A stretch of DNA of 64,000 nt from Alphaproteobacteria bacterium (GTDB lineage: Bacteria; Pseudomonadota; Alphaproteobacteria; Rickettsiales; SXRF01): the NCBI GenBank assembly GCA_025360605.1, contig JANYBV010000052.1:1-64000 (forward strand). The letters run 5' to 3'. Both the position numbers and the translations under genes were made by a program. Below the pieces are notes generated by a model. It searched no databases and was not told the origin of the DNA. It was given only the letters and a program-made list of their open reading frames with translations. This document shows, piece by piece, positions 27,280-37,516 of this stretch. How positions within the stretch are numbered: the first letter of the stretch is position 1; the number at the start of each line of letters is the position of its first letter.

Positions 27280-28317
27280 GTGAATAAAGAATCACCCGCC
27301 AATTGGTCGCCATCCACCTCCATCCCCACCCTTGACGGCGTGCGTGGACTCGCATGTTTGTTAGTTGTATATTTCCACGCGGGTCTCGCGGGATGGGTTC
27401 CTGTCGTCACAGCGCTGGGAGATGTTGGTGTGCAATTGTTTTTTACATTAAGTGGCTTCCTGATGGCCTATCATTACTTACCAAAGGAACATAGTATCCG
27501 ATATTGGCTCGCTTTTTACATGCGTCGCTATTTTCGCCTTTACCCTGTCTTTTTTATAACAGCAATTATAGCTTATATACTCAATAAATCACTAGGCAAA
27601 GAAGTAGCATTTGAAGAAAGCAACCTGCTGGATATATTGTTTTTAGTAAAAGCTCAGGGCCTTTTCTGGACTATTCTGGTAGAACTTAAGTTTTATGCTA
27701 TATATCCTTTTTTATCGATGTTATTTATAACAAATACAAAAAACAGATTATACAATGTCGCGATCAAAATATTTGTAGTTTTTGCCATAATCATACTTCT
27801 TGCTAATTCAAATAACAGATTTGAACGAATACTAATGTTTTTTTTCAATGGAATGCTTGCAGCACTATTGTTAAAAAATAATTTTTTGAAAAATTTACTA
27901 TCGGGTAATAGCTGGTGTATTGTAACTACGATTGTCGTAGCGATTGTATCAATTATACTTTTCTTGAATCCAACCCATCTTAATCTTGAGCATTCCAATT
28001 TTTACAATTATTATTGGTTTTTTTCTCCATTACTTGCCATCGGAGTTCTGTCTTCAGCACTCAGCAGTGGAGCGGGAATTAGTTTATTAGATAATAAATT
28101 CATACGGTTATTTGGGCGTATAAGCTATAGTATGTACCTTACTCATTTTTTTGTAGAAACATATTCCACATCCTTACTACATGGCGTATTTCATAATTTA
28201 TTAATAATGTGGACACTTGTTATCCAAGTATCAATTTTCTTTTATTACGTTATTGAAAAACCATTTCATACATTCGCAGTGAGATGTGCCAGAAAGATAA
28301 TGCAAAAGGAATTGTAA
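27280..28317 (+). CDS. Acyltransferase-3 family membrane protein, copy 3
   Basis: A 345-residue polytopic protein that begins at GTG 27280. N-terminal motif [19 protein letters not shown] and [16 protein letters not shown]. The centre is the most AT-rich coding stretch in the window, with many Asn, Ile and Phe codons, while both ends resemble copy 2 closely (a 23-base identical run AGATGTGCCAGAAAG...ATGCA near the 3' ends). This suggests gene conversion or a partial duplication. The tail contains the AAGGAATT ribosome site for pdxJ. Confidence 0.87.
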   Translation: MNKESPANWSPSTSIPTLDGVRGLACLLVVYFHAGLAGWVPVVTALGDVGVQLFFTLSGFLMAYHYLPKEHSIRYWLAFYMRRYFRLYPVFFITAIIAYILNKSLGKEVAFEESNLLDILFLVKAQGLFWTILVELKFYAIYPFLSMLFITNTKNRLYNVAIKIFVVFAIIILLANSNNRFERILMFFFNGMLAALLLKNNFLKNLLSGNSWCIVTTIVVAIVSIILFLNPTHLNLEHSNFYNYYWFFSPLLAIGVLSSALSSGAGISLLDNKFIRLFGRISYSMYLTHFFVETYSTSLLHGVFHNLLIMWTLVIQVSIFFYYVIEKPFHTFAVRCARKIMQKEL

Positions 28318-28320
28318 CCC

Positions 28321-29052
28321 ATGGACAAACTACGCCTAGGCATCAATATTGACCATGTGGCGACGGTGCGTAATGCGCGCGGCGGCGATAACCCCTGCCC
28401 TGTGCGCGCGGCGCAAATGGCCAAGGACGCAGGCGCGGACGGCATCACCGCCCACTTACGCGAAGACCGCCGCCATATCAAAGACCACGATATTGAACGG
28501 CTGAGGCACGAGATCGACCTGCCGCTGAATCTGGAAATGGCGATGACTGAAGAAATGCTGACGATTGCTTTGAAAGCAAGGCCGCATGCGGTGTGTATCG
28601 TGCCGGAAAAACGTGAAGAGGTGACCACCGAAGGCGGGCTGGATGCCGTGCGCTATGAAAAAATGCTTAAACCGTTTGTGGAAAAGCTGCAACAAAACGG
28701 CAGCAGGGTGTCGCTGTTTATCGACGCAAATCCCGAGCAAATCCACGCCGCACAGCGCATTGGTGCGCGTGTTATTGAAATCCACACCGGACGCTATTGC
28801 CACCTGCTGGGCAAAGCCCGTCACGACGAACTGGCACTGATATCCGAATCCGCCATGCTCGGGCGGGCGCTTGGCCTTGAAATCCACGCGGGCCACGGAT
28901 TGAGTTATGAGAATGTCGGCCCTGTCGCCGCTATTCCTGAAATCGTCGAACTAAATATTGGCCATTTCCTGATCGGTGAAGCAATTTTCACCGGACTTGA
29001 CGAGGCCATCCGCGCCATGCGCGCCGCCATGGATAAAGCGAGGCATGCATGA
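28321..29052 (+). CDS. pdxJ: Pyridoxine 5'-phosphate synthase PdxJ
   Basis: A 243-residue TIM-barrel enzyme that joins 1-deoxyxylulose 5-phosphate and 3-amino-2-oxopropyl phosphate to make pyridoxine 5'-phosphate (vitamin B6). It has [17 protein letters not shown] at the N-terminus, [41 protein letters not shown] and [13 protein letters not shown] near the phosphate site. Length is typical. It begins three bases after the third acyltransferase and overlaps acpS by four bases. Confidence 0.97.
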   Translation: MDKLRLGINIDHVATVRNARGGDNPCPVRAAQMAKDAGADGITAHLREDRRHIKDHDIERLRHEIDLPLNLEMAMTEEMLTIALKARPHAVCIVPEKREEVTTEGGLDAVRYEKMLKPFVEKLQQNGSRVSLFIDANPEQIHAAQRIGARVIEIHTGRYCHLLGKARHDELALISESAMLGRALGLEIHAGHGLSYENVGPVAAIPEIVELNIGHFLIGEAIFTGLDEAIRAMRAAMDKARHA

Positions 29053-29462
29053 TCCTCGGCATTGGCAGCGACATCACCGATATCAGGCGTATTGAAAAAT
29101 CACTCGAACGCTTTAAAGAGCGTTTTGAACAACGTATTTTCACTGAAGCAGAACAAAAAAAAGCAACATCACGCGCCTACCCCGCACGCACCTACGCCAA
29201 GCGGTTCGCCGCCAAAGAAGCCTGCGCCAAAGCACTGGGAACCGGCATGAATCTGGGAGTATTCTGGCGCGATATGGAAGTGGTCAACCGCACCGGTGGC
29301 GCTCCCAGCATGCGCCTAAGCGGCGGTGCGTTGAAACGCTTGCAGGCAATGACCCCCAAGGGGATGGAAGCTTTCATCCATGTAAGCCTGAGTGACGAAT
29401 ACCCCTATGCGCAGGCACAGGTGATAATTTCCGCCGAATCTAACGTAAACGGCAGCGCCTGA
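29049..29462 (+). CDS. acpS: Holo-[acyl-carrier-protein] synthase AcpS
   Basis: A 137-residue phosphopantetheinyl transferase that activates acyl carrier protein with coenzyme A. The metal-binding Asp8 ([12 protein letters not shown]) and Glu57 ([13 protein letters not shown]) are present. Start ATG overlaps the pdxJ stop (ATGA). In many alphaproteobacteria lepB and rnc come next; here hemD follows instead, two bases on. Confidence 0.96.
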   Translation: MILGIGSDITDIRRIEKSLERFKERFEQRIFTEAEQKKATSRAYPARTYAKRFAAKEACAKALGTGMNLGVFWRDMEVVNRTGGAPSMRLSGGALKRLQAMTPKGMEAFIHVSLSDEYPYAQAQVIISAESNVNGSA

Positions 29463-29463
29463 C

Positions 29464-30207
29464 ATGCATAATAAAACGATCCTGATTACCCGCCCGAAAG
29501 GCGACGAAACTGCAATCATGGAACTGTTCCATGATAATGAATATCGCGTCATCCATGAGCCACTGACAAGCATCTATCTCGACCATACGAAGCGTCAGGC
29601 GCTGCACCATGCGCTGGGGAATGAACCCGATGCCGTCATCATCACCAGCCGCCATGCCGCGCAAGCACTCTACCTGCTTTCCGATATCCGTGATCTTTTT
29701 CTAATCTGCGTCGGGGAATCCACCGCCGAAGCGGCAATGTCGCTGGGATTCAGCCGCGTATCTGTGGCAGGTGGCAATGTCGAAAAACTCGTCGCCGGTA
29801 TCATCGATAGCTACGACGAAGGCTCGCGTTTTGTCTACCTGTCCGGCGAACATGTGCGCTCCGACCTCGGGGTGTTGTTGGCTCAGTGCAATATGCAGGT
29901 GGAACGGCTGGTGTTGTATGAGGCAGTTGCCAGCGATATGCTATCGGATGTTTTGATCGAACACTTAAAACGCCGCCAGATTGATGCGGTCACGTTTTTA
30001 TCGCAGCGCACCGCACAAATTTTTACTCAACTGCTTGATGATGCGGACATGAAAGAGGCACTCACCTACCTGCACGCCTTCTGCCTGAGCCAGACCATTG
30101 CAGATGCGCTGAAAAACGAGCCGTGGCAGCAGGTACATGTGTCGGATGAAGCAACGCTTGCATCTCTGGTGGAGTGCGTGGATAATGTATTCCGGTCCCA
30201 AGCATAG
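29464..30207 (+). CDS. hemD: Uroporphyrinogen-III synthase
   Basis: A 247-residue protein of the HemD fold. It opens KTILITRPKGDETAIMELF, contains AVIITSRHAAQALYLL, a CVGESTAEAAMSLGF segment, YLSGEHVRSDLG and VTFLSQRTAQIF. The family is poorly conserved, and the call also rests on its place in front of mic60 and hemY, the usual alphaproteobacterial order. It cyclises hydroxymethylbilane to uroporphyrinogen III for haem. The usual upstream hemC is absent from the window. Confidence 0.87.
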   Translation: MHNKTILITRPKGDETAIMELFHDNEYRVIHEPLTSIYLDHTKRQALHHALGNEPDAVIITSRHAAQALYLLSDIRDLFLICVGESTAEAAMSLGFSRVSVAGGNVEKLVAGIIDSYDEGSRFVYLSGEHVRSDLGVLLAQCNMQVERLVLYEAVASDMLSDVLIEHLKRRQIDAVTFLSQRTAQIFTQLLDDADMKEALTYLHAFCLSQTIADALKNEPWQQVHVSDEATLASLVECVDNVFRSQA

Positions 30208-30228
30208 GCATCAGGTTAAAGGGTAGTT

Positions 30229-31434
30229 ATGTCCGATGAAACGGAAGAAGAACAATCGCATGTGGGATCTTTCCTGAATGATCTGGTGCGACGCTTCGCG
30301 TATGTGTTTGGATTGTTCTTTGTCGTCTGGATGTTACTGGCAAAAAACATTCCCAGCCTGTTCTCGCCGCTGCCATCCAAGCCAATAGCAGAGCGGGTTA
30401 CGCAGGAGCCTGTTGTACCCGCGCCCGCTACCAGAATTCCTGCTAAAGTGGAAGATATAAAACCTGCCGCCGCTACCGAAATAAAAGAAGAGCCCAAAGC
30501 CCCCGTTGCAACCACAGAAACAGGCGGTGCAAATGTACAAAATAAACCTCTGGAAGAACAGCTTGCACAGCTGACCAGCGAGCTTTCCACCGTTAAAAAA
30601 CAACTGGAAGAACGTGACGAGGGAACCAAAAAGCAAAGCCAGTCCATCGAAGACAAGCTCGCCGAACAGGACAAGCTGATTGATGCGCTGAAAGAACAAA
30701 TTGAACAACTGCAATCCAGCAGCACACATCAGGTCAGCGCCGTAACTGCCTTTTCAATTATGAAACAGTCCGCACTACGCGGTGAAGCATTCGAAAATGA
30801 ATTCAAGCAAATTCAGGAACTCATCCGCGACCCCGCGCAAAATGCACTGCTTTCACTGATACGTCCGTTTGCCGACACCGGAATCCCGACTCCGGCCGCT
30901 TTGCAAATCCAGTTTGACAAAACAGTCTCTGGCGCACTGGCTCCGTCCTCGAAAGACAATACACTGGCTGCAAGCCTGCAATCGCTTATCCGCATCCGCA
31001 AGGAAGGGGAGCAACAGCAAGGACAGGATGATGAATCCGTTGTGGCACGCGCTGAAGCCAAAATTCAGCGCGGTGAAATTGCATCGGTACTAAAGGAAAT
31101 GCAGGCACTCTCACCACCCATGGCCGACAAATTTGCCGCGTGGACTAAAAATGCGCGTAACACCATCGCCGGATATAATGCGCTGGATGCCTTACAGATT
31201 GCCATTCTCAGAAACAAGGAAATACCGCAGGAAGTGGCCCCGTCCCCTGTAAAATCCAAAGCAAAACCAGCGGCACAACCCACCCCCGAAGCAGCCAAAG
31301 AACCGGCACAACCCGCACCTGAAACCCATACAGATACCGATGCACTGGATATCGAAAAGCAACTGCTGCCAGCCAACATCTCTACACCCGACACAAAACC
31401 GGCCATCACCCCAACGGATAAAGATAGCGAATGA
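30229..31434 (+). CDS. Mitofilin/Mic60-like inner membrane protein
   Basis: A 401-residue protein with a short cytoplasmic N-terminus, one transmembrane helix (about 23-38, RFAYVFGLFFVVWML), a Pro/Ala-rich linker, a coiled coil (about 100-170, with EEQLAQLTSELSTVKKQLEE) and a C-terminal mitofilin-like domain, then a Pro/Ala tail. Alphaproteobacterial Mic60 lies between hemD and hemY, and this gene has that position. It is thought to shape inner membranes or link them to the outer membrane. It overlaps hemY by four bases. Confidence 0.83.
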   Translation: MSDETEEEQSHVGSFLNDLVRRFAYVFGLFFVVWMLLAKNIPSLFSPLPSKPIAERVTQEPVVPAPATRIPAKVEDIKPAAATEIKEEPKAPVATTETGGANVQNKPLEEQLAQLTSELSTVKKQLEERDEGTKKQSQSIEDKLAEQDKLIDALKEQIEQLQSSSTHQVSAVTAFSIMKQSALRGEAFENEFKQIQELIRDPAQNALLSLIRPFADTGIPTPAALQIQFDKTVSGALAPSSKDNTLAASLQSLIRIRKEGEQQQGQDDESVVARAEAKIQRGEIASVLKEMQALSPPMADKFAAWTKNARNTIAGYNALDALQIAILRNKEIPQEVAPSPVKSKAKPAAQPTPEAAKEPAQPAPETHTDTDALDIEKQLLPANISTPDTKPAITPTDKDSE

Positions 31435-32723
31435 TTAATCTGCTATTGTTTCTCTTTTTTCTTACCTGCGTCGGTGTCAGCGCATCGTGGCTGGCGGAAA
31501 ATCCGGGCAACGTCATCATCCACTGGTTTGGCTACCGCATCGACACCAGCTTTGCATTCCTGATGCTACTGGCGCTGATTGCAGCAGTGGTTCTGGCATA
31601 TGTGTATATGTTCCTGCGCCATGTGGCACTGGTACCGGAATATATGACCAAACACCGCAGCCTCAAACAGTATAAAAAAGGCCTTGCCGAAATCACCTAT
31701 AGCGTTGCCGCGCTTGCCGCCGCCGACACCAAGGAAGCCTTACAACGCAACCGTAATGCAGAAAAATTTCTTGGCAAAACACCACTGACCTTGCTACTTA
31801 GCGCGCAAATCGCCCGCAGCGAAGGCGACGACGAAAAAACCCGCATGCTGCTTTCGCAAATGCTTGAGCATAAAGAAACTGAATATCTGGCGGCGCGCTC
31901 ATTATCGGAAACCGCCAATAAACAACATCTGTTTCCCAAGGCACTGGCGCTTGCCAAGCGTGCCCATGCCCTCAACGCCAAAGGTATTGCGCCTTTGCTG
32001 AGCCTGCATATCCGTCTGGGTGAATGGCATCAGGCCATACACGCCATTACCAAATCCACCCGCAAGGCACAGCTGACGCGCAATGAAATCAAGCATTATA
32101 AGACGATGGTATTGCTGAAAGAAGGGATGAAAATGCTTGAAACCGGCCATCACGATGCCGCGCTGTCCTCCGCCCGCAAAGCTCTTTCCCTGCAACCTGC
32201 TTTTGTGCCCGCCATTGCGTTTACCGCGAAATGCTACGGCGCCTGCGGCAAAAAAAATACCGCGCTTAAAATGATTTACAAGGCATGGAAAACATTCCCA
32301 AATGAACAACTGGCCGAAGAATTTCGCCTTGTCATTGCGAAGGACACCAAAGAACAGCAGATCAAAATGGTGCGCAAACTGATGTCTTTCAATCCGAACT
32401 CCAACGAGAGCGATATTGCTCTCGCACAGACCGCCATGCGGCACAGGGATTTCGCAACGGCACGGCAGTCACTCAACGCCGCGCTCGATAAATCCGAAAC
32501 GGTGCGCACCTGCAAATTGCTGGCGGCACTTGAAGAAATGGAATACCCCGATTTTGATATCAGCAGCAAATGGATTGCACGCAGCACTTCCGCTGCTCAC
32601 GATCCTGCATGGGTGTGCAGCAGCTGTGGCAAGGCTTCTGCAACATGGGATGCGCATTGTGGCGCGTGCGAAGCGTTCGATTCGCTGGAATGGAAAAAAC
32701 GCGACATAGCCTTTACAGGCTGA
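31431..32723 (+). CDS. hemY: HemY N-terminal domain protein (TPR protein of haem operon)
   Basis: A 430-residue protein with two N-terminal membrane helices (about 2-20 and 38-62) with ENPGNVIIHWFGYRIDTS between them, the HemY_N signature. The rest consists of TPR-like helical repeats (for example YLAARSLSETANKQHLFPKA). It ends in a rubredoxin-like zinc knuckle with Cys396/Cys399 and Cys410/Cys413 (VCSSCGKASATWDAHCGAC). The function in haem metabolism is not well defined. The gene ends three bases from the convergent lipoprotein gene. Confidence 0.88.
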   Translation: MINLLLFLFFLTCVGVSASWLAENPGNVIIHWFGYRIDTSFAFLMLLALIAAVVLAYVYMFLRHVALVPEYMTKHRSLKQYKKGLAEITYSVAALAAADTKEALQRNRNAEKFLGKTPLTLLLSAQIARSEGDDEKTRMLLSQMLEHKETEYLAARSLSETANKQHLFPKALALAKRAHALNAKGIAPLLSLHIRLGEWHQAIHAITKSTRKAQLTRNEIKHYKTMVLLKEGMKMLETGHHDAALSSARKALSLQPAFVPAIAFTAKCYGACGKKNTALKMIYKAWKTFPNEQLAEEFRLVIAKDTKEQQIKMVRKLMSFNPNSNESDIALAQTAMRHRDFATARQSLNAALDKSETVRTCKLLAALEEMEYPDFDISSKWIARSTSAAHDPAWVCSSCGKASATWDAHCGACEAFDSLEWKKRDIAFTG

Positions 32724-32726
32724 CCA

Positions 32727-33275
32727 TCATAATTGTGGTGAACGAAGCGGATTGGGCAGCTGCTCATGCGCAGCATCAAATACCGGCATAGCGTTGGGGT
32801 CTTTTTCTTCTTCTTTAGGTGGCGGCGGCAATTCTTTGAACACCGGCTTGGCGCTTGCTACTTTATTTTCAGGCAGCGTGGAGGCATCAGCCACACGCTT
32901 TGGCAGCGGTTGCATCTGAGCGGGTGCTGGCGGGGTTACGTCCGTACCCTGAAATGCCAACAACCTGCCTTCCCATCCCGGAACCGGCTGGCGGTAGCAC
33001 AGCACATCGGTCTGTGCGCGGTAACAATACGACGCGGCAATAGCATTAGGTTTTTTAATGGGGGTTGGCGTAATCAGCCACGAGCGTAAACGCTCACCCG
33101 TAACCTTTACTTTATCACGCACAACGGATGCAGTGCTGGTAGCACCCGATTCAATGTTTTTGGCTACCTGATCGGCATCTTCTTCCGTCTGTTTTTTGAC
33201 ATAGCCCTTGTCCTCGTCGTAATGATCGCACGCGCATAACAATAAAAAGCTGGCCAGTATCAGTCTTTTAGGCAA
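32727..33275 (-). CDS. Hypothetical Pro-rich lipoprotein
   Basis: A 182-residue protein with a lipobox ending at Cys16 (LLLCAC). A charged helical segment (20-65) is followed by YCYRAQTDVLCYRQPVPGW with two cysteines (84 and 93) that could pair, and a Pro/Glu/Lys-rich tail. No family was recognised with confidence. It lies downstream of gatB on the same strand, after a 107-base gap that contains an AT-rich hairpin. A periplasmic lipid-anchored location is inferred. Confidence 0.75.
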   Translation of the reverse strand: MPKRLILASFLLLCACDHYDEDKGYVKKQTEEDADQVAKNIESGATSTASVVRDKVKVTGERLRSWLITPTPIKKPNAIAASYCYRAQTDVLCYRQPVPGWEGRLLAFQGTDVTPPAPAQMQPLPKRVADASTLPENKVASAKPVFKELPPPPKEEEKDPNAMPVFDAAHEQLPNPLRSPQL

Positions 33276-33359
33276 ATTATCCCTCCCTTGGATTGCGTAG
33301 TCGGTGGGAATATAACAGCAAACATCATGCCACCGCAGCGGCAGGAATGGGAGGGTTTA

Positions 33360-33381
33360 TTAGTAAATAAATATTTACTAA
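33360..33381 (-). terminator. AT-rich perfect hairpin directly after gatB
   Basis: TTAGTAAAT (33360-33368), a four-base loop, and ATTTACTAA (33373-33381) form a perfect nine-pair stem one base past the gatB stop. There is no real T-run on either side, so it may be a weak terminator or 3' stabilising structure rather than a strong terminator. Confidence 0.4.
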
Positions 33382-33382
33382 A

Positions 33383-34834
33383 TTAGCCGAGTTTTTTCTT
33401 CAGTAAATCGTTCAGCGCCGCCGGATTAGCCTTGCCGCCAGAGGCCTTCATCACCTGCCCGACGAAAAAGCCAAACAGCTTGTCCTTGCCCGAACGGTAT
33501 TCCGCCACTTTGTCGGCATTGCCCGCAATCACCTCATCGATGATTTTTTCAATCGCTCCGGTGTCGGTTACCTGCTTCATGCCATTTTCTTCGACGATGA
33601 CGGCTGCATCCTTACCCGTTTCAAACATGAGGTCGAGAACGTCCTTGGCGATTTTGCCGGAGATGGTGTTGTCTTCAATCAGGCCTATCAGGTCACCAAG
33701 TTTTTTCGCGCTGATGGGAGATTCTTCAATCGACACGCCCAGTTTATTCAGGCGACCGAATAGTTCACCCGTCATCCAGTTGGACGAGAGCTTCGGATCG
33801 TGCTTGGCGGCGAGCTGTTCATAATACTGCGCGTATTCCTGTTCAGCAACGATGACACTGGCATCATAAGGCGTGAGGCCAAAGGTTGAAATATAACGCT
33901 GCTTGCGCTGGTCAGGCAATTCCGGCAACGAGTTTTTGATGTCGTCGACGAATTGTTGTGTCAGTTCCAGCGGCAATAAATCGGGGTCAGGGAAATAACG
34001 GTAATCATGCGCATCTTCCTTGGTGCGCATGGTGCGGGTTTCACCTTTGGTGGAGTCAAACAGGCGGGTTTCCTGATTAATCTTGCCGCCGCTTTCCAGA
34101 ATTTCCACCTGACGCATGGCTTCAAATTCAATCGCCTTGTGCAGGAAGCGCATGGAATTGACGTTCTTGATTTCGCAGCGCGTGCCAAGCGGCTCGCCTG
34201 CTTTACGCACCGACACGTTGGCGTCGCAGCGCATGTTGCCTTTTTCCATATCGCCGTCACATGCGCCGATATAACGCACAATCGCACGCAGTTTTTTCAG
34301 ATACGCCACCGCTTCATCCGCCGAGCACATATCCGGTTCGGATACGATTTCCATAAGGATAACACCGGCGCGGTTTAGATCGATGTAGGTAAATTTAGGA
34401 TTATATTCGTGCAGGGATTTACCCGCGTCCTGCTCCAGATGGATGCGGGTGACGCCCACTTTTTTCACACCCTCGGGCATGTCCAGCAGGATTTCGCCCT
34501 TGCCGACGATGGGGTCGAGGAACTGGGAAATCTGATAGCCCTGCGGCAGATCGGGATAGAAATAATTCTTGCGGTCGAAGATGGAACGCAGATTGATCTG
34601 CGCGTTAATGGCAAGACCTGTACGCACCGCCTGCGATACCGCCACCTCGTTGATGACAGGCAGCATTCCGGGCATTCCCGCGTCAACGAACGCTACGTTC
34701 ATGTTAGGTTCATTGCCGAACTGGGTGGATGCACCGGAGAATAATTTTGAATGGCTGGTGACCTGTGCGTGAACCTCAAGACCGATCACCATTTCCCAGT
34801 CACCTGTGTTGCCTTTAATAATTTGCTGCGCCAT
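33383..34834 (-). CDS. gatB: Aspartyl/glutamyl-tRNA(Asn/Gln) amidotransferase subunit B
   Basis: A 483-residue GatB. It starts [13 protein letters not shown], carries the kinase-like core motifs [25 protein letters not shown] and [15 protein letters not shown], and [11 protein letters not shown]-type sequence (here [16 protein letters not shown]), and ends with the YqeY-like tail ([19 protein letters not shown]). With GatA and GatC it converts Glu-tRNA(Gln) to Gln-tRNA(Gln), so the organism probably lacks GlnRS or uses the indirect path for Asn too. It is five bases after an orphan gene that separates it from gatA. Confidence 0.97.
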   Translation of the reverse strand: MAQQIIKGNTGDWEMVIGLEVHAQVTSHSKLFSGASTQFGNEPNMNVAFVDAGMPGMLPVINEVAVSQAVRTGLAINAQINLRSIFDRKNYFYPDLPQGYQISQFLDPIVGKGEILLDMPEGVKKVGVTRIHLEQDAGKSLHEYNPKFTYIDLNRAGVILMEIVSEPDMCSADEAVAYLKKLRAIVRYIGACDGDMEKGNMRCDANVSVRKAGEPLGTRCEIKNVNSMRFLHKAIEFEAMRQVEILESGGKINQETRLFDSTKGETRTMRTKEDAHDYRYFPDPDLLPLELTQQFVDDIKNSLPELPDQRKQRYISTFGLTPYDASVIVAEQEYAQYYEQLAAKHDPKLSSNWMTGELFGRLNKLGVSIEESPISAKKLGDLIGLIEDNTISGKIAKDVLDLMFETGKDAAVIVEENGMKQVTDTGAIEKIIDEVIAGNADKVAEYRSGKDKLFGFFVGQVMKASGGKANPAALNDLLKKKLG

Positions 34835-34839
34835 AGCGA

Positions 34840-35181
34840 TTAGTACCTTCCATCAACTTCTGTATTGGGCTTCTGGCGGTAAAGCTTGCCTACACCGGCA
34901 GCCACCACAAAATCCATCCCGATAATTTCTGCCATTTTCTCTGCACGAACATTGCTGAACACCGCAGCACCTTTTTTCGCCTGCATGCGGAAATCCGCAT
35001 CTGGATTGAGCACCGCATTGATCCTGCCTGCCAAGGCAGCTGCATCCCTTGGATCGCTGACAGGCTGAAAAGCAATCACCACTTCGCGCGGCATAAAGTC
35101 TGTGGGCTTGCTTTCGTTGAAATACTCAAGCAACCGGTTGTCTTTATCAATTTTTCTTTCTACGTCGTCGCTAACAACCAT
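34840..35181 (-). CDS. Orphan small protein between gatA and gatB
   Basis: A 113-residue soluble protein, not recognised. It has an acidic N-terminus, then [20 protein letters not shown] and [36 protein letters not shown], suggesting a small alpha/beta fold. No signal peptide or membrane helix. It is spaced 11 bases after gatA and five before gatB, so it is surely in the gat operon. Start ATG 35181. A link to tRNA amidation is possible from context only. Confidence 0.72.
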   Translation of the reverse strand: MVVSDDVERKIDKDNRLLEYFNESKPTDFMPREVVIAFQPVSDPRDAAALAGRINAVLNPDADFRMQAKKGAAVFSNVRAEKMAEIIGMDFVVAAGVGKLYRQKPNTEVDGRY

Positions 35182-35192
35182 GGCGCGTCCCC

Positions 35193-36680
35193 TTATGCCG
35201 CATCGTTCATCTTGAGTGCCTGCGGTTTGGCGTTGAAACCAATCGCCTGTTCGAGCGCATGTGCCACATTCAACACCGTGGCTTCGTCAAACGCTTTGCC
35301 GATAAGCTGCAAGCCCAGTGGCAGGCCGTCTTTATTTAATCCACCCGGAATCGAAATGCCCGGCAGGCCTGCGAGCGATGTCGGTACGGTGAATACGTCG
35401 TTCAAATACATCTCGACCGGATCGCTCGGCTTGTAGTCGAAACCGAAGGCGGCGGACGGTGCGGTCGGTGTTAAAATGGCATCGACTTTTTCATACGCTT
35501 TGCGGAAATCCTCGGCAATAAGCCAGCGGACTTTCTGCGCTTTTTTGTAGTACGCATCATAGTAGCCAGCGGACAATACATACGTGCCGATCATGATGCG
35601 GCGTTTGACTTCCTTGCCAAAACCAGCGGCGCGGGTTTTTTCGTACATTGAAGTCAGGCCATCTTCTGCACCCACACGCAACCCATAGCGCACGCCGTCA
35701 TAACGCGCGAGGTTGGACGAACATTCCGCCGGAGCAACAATGTAATAGGTGGCGAGTGCATATTTGGTGTGGGGTAAGGAAATGTCGATGATTTCCGCGC
35801 CCGCTTCGCGCAGCAATTTGATGCCGTTATCCCACATGGCGAGGATTTCAGTGTTCATGCCATCGGGGCGGTATTCTTTCGGTATACCGATTTTCTTGCC
35901 TTTGATATTTCCCGTCAGCGCTTTTTCAAAATCCGGCACATCCATTGGAACGGAGGTGGAATCTTTTGGATCGTGACCGCACATGACGTTCAGCATGATC
36001 GCGGAATCACGCACCGTTCGGGTGATGGGGCCCGCCTGATCGAGCGAACTGGCAAACGCGACAACGCCCCAGCGCGAGCAACGGCCATAGGTGGGTTTAA
36101 TGCCGACGATGCCACAGAACGATGCGGGCTGGCGAATGGAACCGCCCGTGTCGGTGCCCAGTGCGACAGGTGCAAGATGGGCGGCAACCGCCGAGGCCGA
36201 ACCGCCGGAGGAACCACCCGGAACAAGCGGCTGGCCGTCTTTCGTCCACGGACTTTTGACTGTGCCGTAATAGCTGGTGAGGTTGGCCGAACCCATCGCG
36301 AATTCATCGAGGTTGGTTTTACCGAGCATGACACCACCCTGCTCCCAACATTTTGTCGTGATGGTAGATTCGTACTGCGGAACGAAACCATCGAGGATGT
36401 GCGACGCGGCGGTGGTGAGTACGTCTTTGGTGCAGAATAAATCCTTTACGCCGACAGGCACGCCTTCAATTAAACCGCCTTGACCTTTGGCGAGTTTTTC
36501 ATCAGCGGCTTTGGCCATTTCAAGCGCCTTGCTGCGTGTGATGGTGATGTAGGAGTTGTAATGGCCGTTGGTTTTTTCAATCGCTTTAAGGTGCGCTTCA
36601 GCCAGTTCGGTGGCTGAGAATTTCTTGGCGCGTAAGGCATCGCGCATCTCGGCAAGGGTGAGGCTGTTGAGTTCGCTCAT
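35193..36680 (-). CDS. gatA: Aspartyl/glutamyl-tRNA(Asn/Gln) amidotransferase subunit A
   Basis: A 495-residue amidase-signature enzyme. The Ser-Ser-Lys triad is visible: Lys79 ([10 protein letters not shown]), the cis-Ser in [14 protein letters not shown] (157) and nucleophile Ser181 in [16 protein letters not shown]. It releases ammonia from glutamine for GatB. It lies four bases after gatC; all three subunits are on one strand with one extra gene between gatA and gatB. Confidence 0.98.
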   Translation of the reverse strand: MSELNSLTLAEMRDALRAKKFSATELAEAHLKAIEKTNGHYNSYITITRSKALEMAKAADEKLAKGQGGLIEGVPVGVKDLFCTKDVLTTAASHILDGFVPQYESTITTKCWEQGGVMLGKTNLDEFAMGSANLTSYYGTVKSPWTKDGQPLVPGGSSGGSASAVAAHLAPVALGTDTGGSIRQPASFCGIVGIKPTYGRCSRWGVVAFASSLDQAGPITRTVRDSAIMLNVMCGHDPKDSTSVPMDVPDFEKALTGNIKGKKIGIPKEYRPDGMNTEILAMWDNGIKLLREAGAEIIDISLPHTKYALATYYIVAPAECSSNLARYDGVRYGLRVGAEDGLTSMYEKTRAAGFGKEVKRRIMIGTYVLSAGYYDAYYKKAQKVRWLIAEDFRKAYEKVDAILTPTAPSAAFGFDYKPSDPVEMYLNDVFTVPTSLAGLPGISIPGGLNKDGLPLGLQLIGKAFDEATVLNVAHALEQAIGFNAKPQALKMNDAA

Positions 36681-36684
36681 ACTA

Positions 36685-36972
36685 TTACTCCATTACCTTC
36701 GGCACGACAAAGCAACCATAGTCGCTTTGCTGCGCGTTTTTAACCACGGCTTCTTGCTGGTTGCCATCAGTGACCACGTCCTTGCGCCACGGCAGTTTAA
36801 CCGCTGAAACCGAGGTCATCTGCGGCACACCGTCGGTGTTCACTTCGCTGAGTTGCTCCACCCATTGCAAAATGCCGGAAATTTCGACGGAAATATGCTG
36901 CTTTTCGCTTTCCGACACTTCAATGCGTGCCAGACGGGCAATTTTTGCCACTGCTGCAATGTCCAATGCCAT
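36685..36972 (-). CDS. gatC: Aspartyl/glutamyl-tRNA(Asn/Gln) amidotransferase subunit C
   Basis: A 95-residue GatC, the small chaperone-like subunit that wraps GatA. It has [18 protein letters not shown] at the N-terminus, [19 protein letters not shown] in the middle and a typical short C-terminal tail ([11 protein letters not shown]). First gene of the minus-strand gat operon; the 73-base gap to ruvX must hold both divergent promoters. Confidence 0.95.
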   Translation of the reverse strand: MALDIAAVAKIARLARIEVSESEKQHISVEISGILQWVEQLSEVNTDGVPQMTSVSAVKLPWRKDVVTDGNQQEAVVKNAQQSDYGCFVVPKVME

Positions 36973-37045
36973 AAAATAATCCTTGTACGAATATGAGAAG
37001 TCCGGTTTCTAATGCAGTTAGCAATAAAACACAAGAAAACTTCGC

Positions 37046-37507
37046 ATGCTCATTGATTCTACGGCTGAATTTCTAGGCCTACTACCCGCCCACAGCCGCC
37101 TGCTGTGCCTTGATGTCGGGGGAAAAACCATCGGCCTTGCCCTGTCCGACGGGATGCGTTCCATCGCCTCCCCGCTGGAAACCATTGACCGCAAAAAATT
37201 CACCAAGGATATGGAGCATTTACAGGGGGTCATCCAAAAACACGCCATCGGCGGGCTGGTGATCGGTTATCCGGTCAATATGGACGGCAGCCACGGCCCG
37301 CGCACGCAGTCGGTGCGTACGTTTGTATCGACCATGAGCAAACATATCACCCTGCCCATGCTGCTGTGGGACGAACGCATGACTACCATGGCGGTCGAGC
37401 GCGTGATGCTGGAGGCCGATCTTTCACGCGCAAGACGCGCACAACTGGTGGACAAATTGGCGGCAAGCTATATGCTACAGGGCTTCTTGGATAGTGTAAG
37501 GCGGTAA
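37046..37507 (+). CDS. ruvX: Holliday junction resolvase-like protein RuvX/YqgF
   Basis: A 153-residue YqgF-family protein with an RNase H-like fold: CLDVGGKTIGLALSD (first Asp), GLVIGYPVNMDGSHGPR, LLWDERMTTMAVE, and a C-terminal DKLAASYMLQGFLD. YqgF is linked to 16S rRNA 5'-end maturation in E. coli and to junction resolution elsewhere. Start ATG 37046. Divergent from gatC, nine bases before plsY. Confidence 0.94.
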   Translation: MLIDSTAEFLGLLPAHSRLLCLDVGGKTIGLALSDGMRSIASPLETIDRKKFTKDMEHLQGVIQKHAIGGLVIGYPVNMDGSHGPRTQSVRTFVSTMSKHITLPMLLWDERMTTMAVERVMLEADLSRARRAQLVDKLAASYMLQGFLDSVRR

Positions 37508-37516
37508 TTTCAACGT

